Positions 37,860-48,161 of a DNA stretch of 64,000 bases are shown piece by piece. Made by a program: the position numbers and the translations under genes. Source of the DNA: Enterobacteriaceae endosymbiont of Donacia bicoloricornis. Its GTDB lineage: Bacteria > Pseudomonadota > Gammaproteobacteria > Enterobacterales > Enterobacteriaceae. The DNA lies in the NCBI RefSeq assembly GCF_012567955.1, contig NZ_CP046186.1, positions 76,799 through 140,798 on the forward strand. The letters are read 5' to 3'. The notes under the pieces are model-generated. The model did no database searches, was not told the origin of the DNA, and saw nothing but the letters and a program-made list of their open reading frames with translations. Each line of letters begins with the position of its first letter. Within the stretch, counting starts at the first letter, position 1.

Positions 37860-40262
37860 TTAAAAAGATAATTTTTGTAATTCAAAAAGTAATTTTTTAC
37901 ATTCGATAAATGTTCCTATTGTAATTCTTAAACAATTATTTAATTTTTTTTCATGATTTTGGTTTCTTACAATAATTTTTTTTTTAATTAACTTTTTAAA
38001 TATAATTTCAGAATTATGAAATTTTATTAAAATAAAATTAGTTGCACTATTAAATATATTTTTTATACAATTACATTTATTAAGATTTTTTATTAACCAT
38101 TTTTTATTATTAATAATTGTTTTTACATTATTTTGCATAATAATTAAATTTTTTGAATTTAAAGCTTGTGTTGCAATATTTATAACAGGTTCTGGTATTG
38201 GATAAGGAGCAATTACTTTTACTAAAATATCAATAATATATTTATTTGTTAAAATAAATCCACAACGTAATCCTGCTAATGCAAATGCTTTTGATAAAGT
38301 CCTTAATATAATTAAATTATTATATTTATTTATAAAATTAGTTAAAGTTTGATCTATACAAAATTCAATATATGCTTCATCAATAACAACAATTATTTTA
38401 TCTTTTGTTAATTTTAATAATTTTATTATATTATTTTTATCTATATAATTCCCAGTTGGATTATTAGGATTACAAATAAATATAATTTTAATATTACTAA
38501 GATTTTTTTTAATTTTATTTAAATCTAAATCCCAATTAATATTACTATTAATCATTAAATATTCTATATCTAATATTTCAGCAGTAACACGATACATATC
38601 ATATGTTGGTGGACAAAATAATATTTTATCATCTTTTTTATTACAAAATGTACGTATAATTAAATCAATACCTTCATCAGCTCCTCTTGTAATTAAAATA
38701 TTTTGAGTGGATAAATTAACATATTTACTATATAAATTAATTAGCTCTCTAGATTGTGGTTCTGGATATTTATTAAATATTTTTTTATTTAATGAAAAAA
38801 TAGAAGTAATAGGAGATTCATTAGCATTTAATGTTATTAAATCATTATGATTATTTTTATATAAAGATCTTGCAGATTTATATGGAGTAAAATTTAGAAT
38901 ATTTTTTCTAATCATTTTATTAATATTATTATTTTTTTTTTGATCAAAATAATTTTTATTAATGTATTTTTTTCTTATTGTAATAGAATTACTATGACCT
39001 AATAAGTTTTCTTTTTTTGCCATAATTTCTACTGTATCAGAAATATTTAATAATCCTTGTTTTGTTAATTTTTGAACAGATATTCTTTTTTGAAAATCAG
39101 AAACTCCTAAACATGAATATGTTTTTGTATAACCATAAGTAGGTAAAACATGATTAGTTCCTGAAGCATAATCTCCTGCTGATTCAGGTGACCAATGATC
39201 TAAAAAAATTGATCCTGCATTAATAATTTTAGATAAAATTTTATTGTAATCATTACATTGAATAATTAAATGTTCAGGAGCATATTGATTAATTATTTGT
39301 ATACATTCTTTAATATTATTAGCTATTATAATAAAACTATTATTAAGAGATTTTTTTGCTATATCTTTTTTAGGTAATTTTTCTAATTGTTTAGAAAGTT
39401 CTTTTTTTACTAATTTTGCTATTTTTTCGTCAATAGTAATTAAAAATACTTGTGAATCTACTCCATGTTCTGCTTGTGATAATAAATCTGCAACAATAAA
39501 ATTGTAATTAGCAGATTTATCTGCTAAAATCATTAATTCTGATGGGCCTGCTGGCATATCAATAGATATATTTTTATAAGATTTATGTTGATTACTTACT
39601 TGTTTTTTAGCTTCAGTAACAAAAAAATTTCCTGGTCCAAAAATTTTATCTACTTTCTGAATAGATTCTGTTCCATAGGCCATTGCTGCTATAGCTTGTG
39701 CGCCACCTACCTGAAAAATATTTTCTATATTACATAAATATGCAGCAAATAAAATTTCATTAGAAATTGGAGCAGGAGAACATAATGTAATATTAGGACA
39801 TAATGCTAGTTGAGCTGGGATACCTAACATTAATACTGTAGAAAATAAAGAAGATGTACCTCCTGGTATATATAATCCTATTTTTGATATAGGACGATAA
39901 ATATGATAACAAAACACTCCAGGTATAATTTCAATTTTTTTTTTTTTTAAAATTTGATATTTATGAAATTTATATATATTATTATAAGCTTTTTTTATTG
40001 CGTTTTTAATATTTTTATCTATATGAAATTTTGAATTATATATTTTTTTTTTATCTATTTTTAGAGTATTAATGTGTAATTTATCAAATAAAAAATTATA
40101 TTTTTTTAACGCACTATCTCCTTCATGTTTAACTTTTTCTAAAATATGTGTTACTTTTTTTTTAATATTTTTATTTATTAAAAATATCGGTCTAGATAAT
40201 ATTTTTTTTTTCTGTTCTTGACTATATTTATGCCAATAAATTAAATTATTTAAAATATTCAT
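37860..40262 (-). CDS. hisD: fused histidinol dehydrogenase - histidinol-phosphate aminotransferase (HisD-HisC)
   Basis: One 800-residue frame covers two enzymes that are separate in E. coli (434 and 356 residues). Residues 1 to about 435 are HisD (last two oxidation steps): VGGAQAIAAMAYGTESI, KIFGPGNFFVTEAKK, AEHGVDSQVFL and HWSPESAGDYASGTNHVLPT. From Met450 the sequence is HisC, a PLP enzyme (step 7) with LNANESP, CNPNNPTGN, DEAYIEF and the Lys in LRTLSKAFALAGLRCG. The 15-residue linker FDQKKNNNINK is encoded by an A10 run. With A9 the hisD frame would end in TGA overlapping the hisC ATG; with A11 it would end in TAA. The fusion therefore rests on one homopolymer length. Confidence 0.93.
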   Translation of the reverse strand: MNILNNLIYWHKYSQEQKKKILSRPIFLINKNIKKKVTHILEKVKHEGDSALKKYNFLFDKLHINTLKIDKKKIYNSKFHIDKNIKNAIKKAYNNIYKFHKYQILKKKKIEIIPGVFCYHIYRPISKIGLYIPGGTSSLFSTVLMLGIPAQLALCPNITLCSPAPISNEILFAAYLCNIENIFQVGGAQAIAAMAYGTESIQKVDKIFGPGNFFVTEAKKQVSNQHKSYKNISIDMPAGPSELMILADKSANYNFIVADLLSQAEHGVDSQVFLITIDEKIAKLVKKELSKQLEKLPKKDIAKKSLNNSFIIIANNIKECIQIINQYAPEHLIIQCNDYNKILSKIINAGSIFLDHWSPESAGDYASGTNHVLPTYGYTKTYSCLGVSDFQKRISVQKLTKQGLLNISDTVEIMAKKENLLGHSNSITIRKKYINKNYFDQKKNNNINKMIRKNILNFTPYKSARSLYKNNHNDLITLNANESPITSIFSLNKKIFNKYPEPQSRELINLYSKYVNLSTQNILITRGADEGIDLIIRTFCNKKDDKILFCPPTYDMYRVTAEILDIEYLMINSNINWDLDLNKIKKNLSNIKIIFICNPNNPTGNYIDKNNIIKLLKLTKDKIIVVIDEAYIEFCIDQTLTNFINKYNNLIILRTLSKAFALAGLRCGFILTNKYIIDILVKVIAPYPIPEPVINIATQALNSKNLIIMQNNVKTIINNKKWLIKNLNKCNCIKNIFNSATNFILIKFHNSEIIFKKLIKKKIIVRNQNHEKKLNNCLRITIGTFIECKKLLFELQKLSF
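38932..38941 (-). repeat. A10 tract (T10 on + strand) that joins hisD to hisC
   Basis: Ten A residues on the coding strand followed by TAATAATATT. Ten keeps hisD and hisC in one frame; eleven gives CAA-AAA-AAA-AAA-TAA, a stop; nine shifts into a frame that stops at the TGA overlapping the hisC start (38915-38913). The length of this tract decides whether one or two proteins are made. Confidence 0.85.
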
Positions 40263-40266
40263 TTTA

Positions 40267-41166
40267 TTACTCCATTATTTTTTCAATAGGTAAAACTAAA
40301 ATAGCATTTGCACCTAATAATTTTAATTCTTCTATTTTTTCCCAAAATAATGTTTCACTACATACCATATGTATAACTACATTTTCAATATTTCTTATTA
40401 ATGGTAAAATAGTAAGATTCTGTACACATGATAATAATGACATTACTTTTTTTAATTTTTTATTAGGAATATGAAAAATTATATATTTAGATTCTCTTGC
40501 TTGAATAACTCCTTTAATTCTTGCTAATAATTTATTGACTAATTGTTGTTTAAAATTAGTTATTTTATCATAACGTTGTATTAAACATGCTTGTGAAATA
40601 TATATAATTTCTACTTCCTTAATTCCATGTGCTTCTAATGTGGCTCCTGTTGAAACTAAATCACAAATAGCATTAGATAGACCTAATCTAGGTGCTAATT
40701 CTACCGATCCATTTAACATACAAGATTTAAATGTAATATGATGTTTATCAAGATATTTTTTTAATAAATTAGGATAAGAAGTTGCAATACAAGTATTTTG
40801 TAAAGATTGTAATCCTGTATAATTTTTATTAATAGGTATTGCTATAGATAATCTACATATACCAAAATTTAATTTACGTAATGTTAAATAATTTGCATGA
40901 TCCCCTCTTGCTAATCTAGTTAAAACTTCCTCTTCTAAAACATTTTGCCCAATAATACCTAAATCAACAACACCTTCCATAATTAAACTAGGAATATCAT
41001 CATCACGTACTCTTAAGATATCAATCGGCATATTTTCTGCAAATGCTATTAATTTTTGTTGTTGTAAATTAATTTTTAGACCACAATTTTTTAATAGTTT
41101 ACTAGATTCATTACTTAAACGCCCAGATTTTTGCATAGCTATGCGTAAACGATTGTTATCCGGCAT
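40267..41166 (-). CDS. hisG: ATP phosphoribosyltransferase (HisG)
   Basis: First and committed step of histidine synthesis, joining ATP and PRPP. 299 residues, the same as E. coli; the long form with the C-terminal regulatory ACT-like domain (about residues 225-299) is kept, so feedback inhibition by histidine may persist. Motifs include [21 protein letters not shown]-like [13 protein letters not shown] and the PRPP loop [13 protein letters not shown]. An AAAGGA ribosome site lies before the ATG. The 138-base leader has no run of His codons, so the classical his attenuator peptide is not visible. Confidence 0.97.
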   Translation of the reverse strand: MPDNNRLRIAMQKSGRLSNESSKLLKNCGLKINLQQQKLIAFAENMPIDILRVRDDDIPSLIMEGVVDLGIIGQNVLEEEVLTRLARGDHANYLTLRKLNFGICRLSIAIPINKNYTGLQSLQNTCIATSYPNLLKKYLDKHHITFKSCMLNGSVELAPRLGLSNAICDLVSTGATLEAHGIKEVEIIYISQACLIQRYDKITNFKQQLVNKLLARIKGVIQARESKYIIFHIPNKKLKKVMSLLSCVQNLTILPLIRNIENVVIHMVCSETLFWEKIEELKLLGANAILVLPIEKIME

Positions 41167-41304
41167 ACTTTTATCCTTTTTTTTAAAAAATTTAAAATTT
41201 TTAAAAATTAATTTTATGTTAAAAATTAATTATTTTAATTAAACTTAAATAAATTATAAAAAAATAACAACTATTTTTCTTAAAATCTTATTTCATAATT
41301 TAAA

Positions 41305-41772
41305 CTATACATTTTTTATATATCCTGAATCCTGATTTAAAGGATTTTTAGCTGAAATACGAGCTAATTTATCACATTTATTATTCATTATATTATATGA
41401 ATGACCTTTTATCCATTTCCAGTAAATATTATGCTTAGATAAAGATAATTCTAATCTTTTCCATAAATCAATATTTTTTACTATTTTTTTGTTATTACGT
41501 ATCCAATTATATTTTTTCCAATTATACAACCATGTTGTAACTCCTTTTTTTAAATAATTACTATCAGTAAATAAATAAATATTACAATTTTCTTTTAAAG
41601 ATTCTAATGCAATAATAGAAGCCATTAATTCCATTCTATTATTAGTTGTAAAAAAAAAACCTTTAGTTAAAATTTTTTCATATTTATGATATTGTAATAT
41701 AGCAGCACAACCTCCAGGTCCAGGATTATATAGACAAGAACCATCAGTAAAAATATTTATATTTTTATACAT
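41305..41772 (-). CDS. rnhA: ribonuclease HI
   Basis: Degrades the RNA strand of RNA-DNA hybrids. 155 residues, as in E. coli. The four acidic catalytic residues are in FTDGSCLYNPGPGG (Asp10), NNRMELMA (Glu48), FTDSNYLKKG (Asp70) and NNKCDKLAR (Asp134 region), and the basic protrusion is KGVTTWLYNWKKYNW. Divergent from dnaQ with a 38-base gap, the arrangement known from E. coli. Confidence 0.97.
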   Translation of the reverse strand: MYKNINIFTDGSCLYNPGPGGCAAILQYHKYEKILTKGFFFTTNNRMELMASIIALESLKENCNIYLFTDSNYLKKGVTTWLYNWKKYNWIRNNKKIVKNIDLWKRLELSLSKHNIYWKWIKGHSYNIMNNKCDKLARISAKNPLNQDSGYIKNV

Positions 41773-41810
41773 ATAATTTTATTAAAATTTATATTATTTA
41801 TATAACAAAT

Positions 41811-42554
41811 ATGAAAAAAACTAATATACGTCAAGTAGTTTTAGACACAGAAACAACAGGAATGAATTTATCTTATCCCTATTATATAGGACATCGTATT
41901 ATAGAAATAGGTATTATCGAAATAATTAATCGTAATATTACTCAAAATTATTTTCATACATATATAAATCCACAAAAAATTATAAGTAAAGAAGCATTTA
42001 GTATTCATGGTATTTCTAATAAATTTTTATCTAAAAAACCTATTTTTTCTGATATATTAGATAATTTTCTTAATTTTATTAAAGGTGCAGAACTTATTAT
42101 TCATAATGCTCAATTTGATATTAATTTTTTAAATTATGAATTATCATTATTAAAAAAAAAAACACCTAAAATTGAAGATATTTGCATAATAACAGATACA
42201 CTTAAAATAGCTCGTAATATTTTTCCCGGAAAAAGAAATTCGTTAAATTCATTATGTAATAGATTTAATATTAATATAAGTAAACGTAATTTACATGGAG
42301 CTTTATTAGATGCAAAATTATTAGCTCATATTTTTTTATTTATGACAACTAAACAAAATTCATTTCAATTAGAATTTTTAAAAGAAAAAAATAGTATTTT
42401 TAAAAATAAAATAAAATTTTTAAATGCAAAATCAAAAATAAAAAAAACATTAGTTATAAACGCTTCTAAAAAAGAATTAAAATTACACCAATTACAATTA
42501 AATTTAATTAAAAATAAATATGGTTTTTCTTTATGGGAAAATAAAAATAAATAA
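41811..42554 (+). CDS. dnaQ: DNA polymerase III epsilon subunit (proofreading exonuclease)
   Basis: 3'-5' proofreading exonuclease of the replicative polymerase core. 247 residues (243 in E. coli). ExoI is VLDTETTGM (Asp12/Glu14 equivalents), ExoII is IHNAQFDINFLNYEL and ExoIII is HGALLDAKLLAHIFL. The C-terminal tail that binds the alpha subunit is recognisable only weakly (HQLQLNLI). Proofreading seems intact, in contrast to the altered MutS encoded at 52 kb. tRNA-Asp follows, as in E. coli. Confidence 0.96.
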   Translation: MKKTNIRQVVLDTETTGMNLSYPYYIGHRIIEIGIIEIINRNITQNYFHTYINPQKIISKEAFSIHGISNKFLSKKPIFSDILDNFLNFIKGAELIIHNAQFDINFLNYELSLLKKKTPKIEDICIITDTLKIARNIFPGKRNSLNSLCNRFNINISKRNLHGALLDAKLLAHIFLFMTTKQNSFQLEFLKEKNSIFKNKIKFLNAKSKIKKTLVINASKKELKLHQLQLNLIKNKYGFSLWENKNK

Positions 42555-42558
42555 AAAA

Positions 42559-42587
42559 TTGACAATTTAAAATATTAAATATACCAT
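42559..42587 (+). promoter_or_regulatory. sigma-70 type promoter of tRNA-Asp
   Basis: A perfect -35 hexamer TTGACA (42559-42564) is followed after 17 bases by TACCAT (42582-42587), matching 4 of 6 -10 positions. The tRNA starts 12 bases after it. Position, spacing and the rare consensus -35 make this the best-supported promoter in the window. Confidence 0.6.
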
Positions 42588-42598
42588 AATAGTCTGAT

Positions 42599-42672
42599 GG
42601 TGCGATAGTTCAGTTGGTTAGAATACCGGCTTGTCACGCCGGGGGTCACGGGTTCAAATCCCGTTCGCACCG
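42599..42672 (+). tRNA. tRNA-Asp (anticodon GTC)
   Basis: Full cloverleaf: acceptor GGTGCGA/TCGCACC with discriminator G, D-arm GTTC/GAAT, anticodon stem CCGGC/GCCGG with loop TTGTCAC (anticodon GTC), variable loop GGGTC and T-arm ACGGG/CCCGT around TTCAAAT. No CCA is encoded. It lies downstream of dnaQ, like aspV of E. coli. It is by far the most G+C-rich stretch of the surroundings. Confidence 0.97.
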
Positions 42673-42698
42673 TATAATTTATTTTAAAAAAAATTATA

Positions 42699-43532
42699 TT
42701 AATCATTATTAATCCATAATACGCATGATTTTTCATATAATTCTAAATTATTTTTTAAAATATTAATTAAATCTGAACAAATTTCTTTTTTATTTATAAA
42801 ATCATTAATCCAAAAAAAAACAGTAAAATTAATAGAATTATTAGTAATTTCATCAACAATAATATTAACAATCGAATTTTTTATTATTTTATCATTTACT
42901 GAAACAGTATCTAATAAAATTTTTTTAATTATATTAATGTCTTTTTGTATTAAATTTCGCGCAATACCTAAAGTAATTTTATTTCGATATTCATTAGATT
43001 TAGAAAAGTTTATTATATTCTCTGTAAGTATTTTACCATTAGGAACAGAGATAATAGTTCCATCAAATGTTTTAAAAAGAGTACAAAAAATTTCAACATT
43101 AGTAATTTTTCCAGTTACATTACCTATATTAATATAATCTCCAACTTTAAAAATACGGAATGTAATAATTAATAATCCTGATGCTAAATTTGATAAAGCA
43201 CTTTGCCATGCTAAACCTATTACTAAACCAATAGTTCCAAAAGCAGCAAAAATTGATGATGTTTTTAATCCTATACTACTTAATGCACTAACTATGACAA
43301 ATATAGTTAAACTATATTTAAAAATATTTGTAAGAAATCCAGTGGTAATTGGATCTATATTTCTAATAGTAAAAACATTTCTTGTAGTTTTAGTAACAAT
43401 TTTTACTCCCCATAATCCAAAAAATAAAATCATACCTGCCAAAACAAAATGTTCACATTGATATAAAATAAAAACTCTATTTTGAAAAATCCACAATTTT
43501 ATAAAATCTAATACACTAGTAAATTTATTCAT
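42699..43532 (-). CDS. mscS: small-conductance mechanosensitive channel MscS
   Basis: Inner-membrane tension-gated channel that releases solutes on osmotic downshock. 277 residues (286 in E. coli). Three membrane segments lie in about residues 25-125. The pore-lining TM3 reads FGTIGLVIGLAWQSALSNLASGLL (quoted in part by its Gly/Ala pattern), followed by the beta domain with VGDYINIG and VPNGKILTENIINFS. The last about 20 residues differ from E. coli and are shorter. In E. coli mscS is next to fbaA, as here. Confidence 0.93.
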   Translation of the reverse strand: MNKFTSVLDFIKLWIFQNRVFILYQCEHFVLAGMILFFGLWGVKIVTKTTRNVFTIRNIDPITTGFLTNIFKYSLTIFVIVSALSSIGLKTSSIFAAFGTIGLVIGLAWQSALSNLASGLLIITFRIFKVGDYINIGNVTGKITNVEIFCTLFKTFDGTIISVPNGKILTENIINFSKSNEYRNKITLGIARNLIQKDINIIKKILLDTVSVNDKIIKNSIVNIIVDEITNNSINFTVFFWINDFINKKEICSDLINILKNNLELYEKSCVLWINND

Positions 43533-43594
43533 ATTTTATAATCCATTCTATGAAATAATTTATACTGATTTTTATAATTAAAATAATTTATTTT

Positions 43595-44674
43595 TTATAA
43601 TATATTAATTGCATTTAATTCTTTAAATGTTTTTTCTAATCTTTTTTTCATAGAAATTTGAGATGCTCTAATCCATGATCTAGGATCATAATATTTTTTA
43701 TTTGGTTTATTAAATCCTTCTGGATTCCCAAGTTGTGTTTGTAAATATTTTTCATATTTTTTATAAAAATTTAATACACCTTCCCAGGTAGCCCATTGAG
43801 TATCTGTATCAATATTCATTTTAACAACACCATAATTAATAGATTCTTTAATTTCTAATAATGAAGACCCTGAACCTCCATGAAATACAAAATTTATAGC
43901 ATTATTGGGGATATTATGTTTTTTACTGATAAACTTTTGAGCATCTTTTAAAATTTTTGGTAATAATTTTACATGACCTGTTTGATATACTCCATGTACG
44001 TTTCCAAAAGATGCAGCAATTATAAATTGAGAACTAATTGGTTTTAGTTTTTCATAGGCATAATTAATGTCATAAGAATCAGTATATAATGATTTTTTAG
44101 TCATATTACTATTATCAATACCATCTTCTTCTCCACCTGTACATCCTAATTCTATTTCTAATGTCATTTGCATTTTTGACATTCTTTTTAAATAATGACT
44201 ACAAATTTCAATATTATTTTTAATTGATTCTCTAGAAAGATCTATCATATGAGATGAGAATAAAGATTTTTTATGTATTAAATAATATTTTTCATTTTCA
44301 TCTAATAAATTATCAATCCAAGATAATTTATTTTTTGGACAATGATCAGTATGTAAAATAACTGGAATACCATAATATTTAGCAATTTTATGAACATGTT
44401 TAGCCCCAGAAATAGCGCCAATAACAGGAGCTAGTCTAGGATTTATCATTTGTAATCCTTTACCTGCAATAAAAGAAGCTCCTGAATTAGAAAATTGAAT
44501 AATAACTGAAGATCTTACCTTTGCTGCAGTTTCTAAAACTATATTAATAGAATCAGTACCAATACAATTAACAGCTGGTAAAGCAAATTTATTTTCTTTT
44601 GCTATTTTAAATATGGTTTGTAAATCATGACCAACAACAACACCAGGTTTTATATAATTTAAAATTTTAGACAT
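43595..44674 (-). CDS. fbaA: class II fructose-bisphosphate aldolase
   Basis: Zinc-dependent aldolase of glycolysis/gluconeogenesis. 359 residues, as in E. coli. Zinc ligands and catalytic residues are visible in VILHTDHCPKN (about residues 105-112), ELGCTGGEEDGID, FGNVHGVYQTGH (about 225) and FVFHGGSGSS (about 264). Part of the mscS-fbaA-pgk group; epd, which follows pgk in E. coli, is missing. Confidence 0.97.
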   Translation of the reverse strand: MSKILNYIKPGVVVGHDLQTIFKIAKENKFALPAVNCIGTDSINIVLETAAKVRSSVIIQFSNSGASFIAGKGLQMINPRLAPVIGAISGAKHVHKIAKYYGIPVILHTDHCPKNKLSWIDNLLDENEKYYLIHKKSLFSSHMIDLSRESIKNNIEICSHYLKRMSKMQMTLEIELGCTGGEEDGIDNSNMTKKSLYTDSYDINYAYEKLKPISSQFIIAASFGNVHGVYQTGHVKLLPKILKDAQKFISKKHNIPNNAINFVFHGGSGSSLLEIKESINYGVVKMNIDTDTQWATWEGVLNFYKKYEKYLQTQLGNPEGFNKPNKKYYDPRSWIRASQISMKKRLEKTFKELNAINIL

Positions 44675-44738
44675 AATATATATTTTAATCCTATTAAAAT
44701 TTTAATTTTTAACAATTTTATTTTTTTTAAATAAAACG

Positions 44739-45893
44739 TTATGAAATATTTTCTAATATAGATATAACAGGTAATTTATTTCCTTCTATATATTTTAAAA
44801 AAGATCCTCCACCTGTAGAAATATAAGAAATTCTATCAAAAGAACTAAATAATTCTATTGCAGCTAAAGTATCTCCACCACCTACAATAGAAAAAGCATT
44901 ACTATTTATAATAGTTTTAATAATAATTTCAGTTCCTTTTCTAAATTTTTTAAATTCAAAAACTCCAATAGGCCCATTCCATAATATGGTTCCAGCTTTT
45001 TTTAATTCGTATTTAATACTATTTATAGTTTTATTACCTATATCAAGAATTTTTTCATTTTTTAATATATTATTAATATTTGTATTTCTTATTAAAGATT
45101 CATCATTAATAGATGTACTAACCACACAATCAATAGGAATAATTATATTTTTGTATTTTTTACTTATTTTCTGAGCCAATAAAACTGCATTAGGTTCATA
45201 TAATGAACTTCCAATATCATTATTTAATGATAATAACGTATTTGCTATTCCTCCTCCTACAATAACTTTTTCTGATAATTCACATAATTTTTTTAAAATA
45301 TTAAATTTTGTAGATATTTTAGATCCACCTATAATAGAAATTATAGGTTTTATAGGATTATTTAAAAATTTATTTAAGTTTTTTATTTCATTTAATAATA
45401 AAAATCCTGCACAAGATTTTTTAGCAAAATTTATTACCCCATAAGTAGATGAATGCATACGATGTGCAGTAGCAAATGCATCCATTACGAATATATCACA
45501 TAAAGATGCGTATTTTTTAGATAATTTTTTATTATTATTTTTCTCTCCGAGATTAAATCGTACATTTTCTAAAAGAATAATTTCATTATTTTTAAAATTA
45601 CATCCGTTTAAATAATTTTTTTTTAAAACAACTTTATGATTTAAAATTTTTTCCAAAAATATAGCAATTTTTTTTAAAGAAAAAAAAGGGTTATATTTTC
45701 CTTCAATAGGTCTCCCTAAATGAGAAGCTAAAATAATTCTAGATTTTTTTTCTAAAGCATATTTTATAGTTGGTAATGACAATCTAATTCTAGTATCAGA
45801 AGTAATATTACCATTTTTATCTAAAGGTACATTAAAATCTGATCTTATTAACAAAATTTTATTTTTAATATTTAAATTTGCAATACTTAACAT
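44739..45893 (-). CDS. pgk: phosphoglycerate kinase
   Basis: Makes ATP and 3-phosphoglycerate from 1,3-bisphosphoglycerate. 384 residues (387 in E. coli). The N-terminal motif LLIRSDFNVPLDKNG, the LASHLGRP segment, VMDAFATAHRMHSSTYG, GGSKISTK and the C-terminal STGGGSFLKYIEG are all present. It acts directly after GapA (8.3 kb). On the same strand as fbaA, 64 bases away. Confidence 0.97.
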   Translation of the reverse strand: MLSIANLNIKNKILLIRSDFNVPLDKNGNITSDTRIRLSLPTIKYALEKKSRIILASHLGRPIEGKYNPFFSLKKIAIFLEKILNHKVVLKKNYLNGCNFKNNEIILLENVRFNLGEKNNNKKLSKKYASLCDIFVMDAFATAHRMHSSTYGVINFAKKSCAGFLLLNEIKNLNKFLNNPIKPIISIIGGSKISTKFNILKKLCELSEKVIVGGGIANTLLSLNNDIGSSLYEPNAVLLAQKISKKYKNIIIPIDCVVSTSINDESLIRNTNINNILKNEKILDIGNKTINSIKYELKKAGTILWNGPIGVFEFKKFRKGTEIIIKTIINSNAFSIVGGGDTLAAIELFSSFDRISYISTGGGSFLKYIEGNKLPVISILENIS

Positions 45894-45935
45894 AAATAAT
45901 TAATCCTATACCATAAAAAATTTAAAAATAATTAA

Positions 45936-47942
45936 TTATATAATTTTAAAGGTTTTTTTTATTTTTAAAATAATATTTTCAACTGTAAAACCAAATTTTT
46001 GAAATAATTTTTCCGAAGATCCAGAACATCCAAATTTATTTATACCTATTACAATACCCTTTAAACCTACATATTTATACCAAAAATCTTTAGAACCAGC
46101 TTCAATAGCTATTCTATTTTTAATATGTTTAGGTAAAATATAATTTTGATATTCTTTTTTTTGTTTATCAAAAGTATCAGTAGATGGCATTGATATTACT
46201 CTGACTTTATATTTTAAGAAAGATAATTTTTTATATACTTTAATAGCTAATTCTACTTCTGAACCAGTAGCTATTAATATGATTTGTGGGTTTTTATCTA
46301 AACAATCTTTTAAAATATATGCTCCATATGAAATAAATGATATTTGTTTTTTATTTCTTTTTTGCGTAGGTAAGTTCTGTCTTGATAAAATCAAGATAGT
46401 TGGTTTATATACATTTTCAATACTAATTTTCCATGATATGGCTGTTTCAATTTTATCACATGGGCGCCAAATACTTATATTAGGAATGAGTCTTAAACTA
46501 GATAATTGTTCTATTGGTTGATGTGTTGGGCCATCTTCACCTAAACCAATAGAATCATGAGTATAAATCATTATATTTCTAATTTTCATTAAAGCAGCCA
46601 TTCTTATAGCATTACGACAATAATCTGAAAAAACTAAAAAAGTAGCTGTATAAGGAATAAAACCCTTATATAAAGAGATTCCATTTGCAATTGCCATCAT
46701 ACCAAATTCTCTTACTCCGTAATAAATATAATTTCCATTTTTAAATTTATTAATTGGTTTAGAATTTTTTAAAATAGTTAAATTACTACTAGATAAGTCT
46801 GCAGAACCTCCTATTAATTCTGGTAATAATTTAGAATATTTTTGTAAAATATATTTAGATGATTCTCTTGTTGAGAAATTAGTATTAACATTATTTAATT
46901 TATAAATAAATTTATTTATTTCAGTATTCCAATTTTGGGGAAGAAGATTATTAATCCTTCTTTTAAATTCTTTAGCTAAAATAGGAAATTTATGACAATA
47001 TTTTTTAAACATATTTTCCCATCTAGATTCTTTTATATTACCTATTTTTTTCGCATCCCATTTTTTATAAATGTCTAAAGGAATTTCAAAAGGTTTATAA
47101 TTCCAATTTAAATTTTTTCTTGTTAAAATAACTTCCTCTTTACCTAAAGGAGCACCATGTGAAATATTTTTTCCTGATTTATTAGGTGAACCAAAAGCAA
47201 TAATTGTATTACAAATTAATAAAGAAGGTTTTTCTTCTTTTAAAGATTTTGCTTGATTAATAGCTTTTTCTATTTTTTTAAAATTATGTCCATCTATATT
47301 TGATATAACATTCCAACCATAAGCTTCAAATCTTTTTTTAGTATTATCACTAAACCATCCTTTAACATTTCCATCTATAGAAATACCATTATTATCGTAA
47401 AAAACTATTAATTTTTTTAATTTTAATGTTCCAGCTAAAGAACATACTTCATGAGAAATACCTTCCATTAAACAACCATCACCTAAAAAAACATAGGTAT
47501 AATGATTAATAATATTATAATTGGATCTGTTAAATTGTGAAGATAATGTTTTTTCAGCTATAGCCATACCAACAGCATTAGCTAATCCCTGACCTAATGG
47601 GCCAGTGCTAGTTTCAATATTAGGAGTACATCTAAATTCAGGATGCCCGGGAGTTTTTGAATTTAATTTTCTAAACTTTTTTAAATCAGAAATTGTTAAA
47701 TTATATCCAGTTAAATGTAATAAACTATAAATTAACATAACACAATGACCATTGGATAATATAAATCTATCACGATTAATCCAGGTTGGATTATTAGGAT
47801 TATGATTTAAATAATTGCGCCAAAGTACTTCTGCTATATCGGCCATTCCCATTGGGGCTCCAGGATGACCTGATTTAGAATTTTCTATAGCATCTATACT
47901 TAAAAATCTAATAGCATTAGCAAGATCTCTTCTAGAAGGCAT
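45936..47942 (-). CDS. tktA: transketolase
   Basis: Thiamine-diphosphate enzyme of the pentose phosphate pathway that supplies ribose-5-phosphate to Prs. 668 residues (663 in E. coli). The N-terminal [18 protein letters not shown], the TPP-binding [12 protein letters not shown] (about residue 154) to NNGISIDG (about 185), and the pyrimidine-domain segment [13 protein letters not shown] with [15 protein letters not shown] are complete. A few positions differ from E. coli (for example SNGHC in place of SNGHG). tktA versus tktB cannot be told apart by sequence alone, but the position near fbaA/pgk and metK fits tktA. Confidence 0.96.
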   Translation of the reverse strand: MPSRRDLANAIRFLSIDAIENSKSGHPGAPMGMADIAEVLWRNYLNHNPNNPTWINRDRFILSNGHCVMLIYSLLHLTGYNLTISDLKKFRKLNSKTPGHPEFRCTPNIETSTGPLGQGLANAVGMAIAEKTLSSQFNRSNYNIINHYTYVFLGDGCLMEGISHEVCSLAGTLKLKKLIVFYDNNGISIDGNVKGWFSDNTKKRFEAYGWNVISNIDGHNFKKIEKAINQAKSLKEEKPSLLICNTIIAFGSPNKSGKNISHGAPLGKEEVILTRKNLNWNYKPFEIPLDIYKKWDAKKIGNIKESRWENMFKKYCHKFPILAKEFKRRINNLLPQNWNTEINKFIYKLNNVNTNFSTRESSKYILQKYSKLLPELIGGSADLSSSNLTILKNSKPINKFKNGNYIYYGVREFGMMAIANGISLYKGFIPYTATFLVFSDYCRNAIRMAALMKIRNIMIYTHDSIGLGEDGPTHQPIEQLSSLRLIPNISIWRPCDKIETAISWKISIENVYKPTILILSRQNLPTQKRNKKQISFISYGAYILKDCLDKNPQIILIATGSEVELAIKVYKKLSFLKYKVRVISMPSTDTFDKQKKEYQNYILPKHIKNRIAIEAGSKDFWYKYVGLKGIVIGINKFGCSGSSEKLFQKFGFTVENIILKIKKTFKII

Positions 47943-48161
47943 AATATAAATTACTCCTAAAACTTAAATAAAACATTTTTTTAAAAAAATTATTTATATA
48001 AAGAAATATATACGTAAAATATTTTAAAATCTATTTTTATAATTTTAAAATTTTAAAAAAATAAAATTTATTAAAATTTTAATTTTTATATTTATTTTAT
48101 TTTATTTGAATATATACTAATATAATTAGTTTATTTTTATTAAAAATAAAAGGTTATATTA

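Noticed and set aside
47943..48161. Replication origin or structured RNA in the tktA-metK gap
   Set aside because: The gap is low-complexity A/T with no DnaA-box-like TTATCCACA cluster, no SAM-riboswitch-like conserved core and no stable G+C-containing stem.
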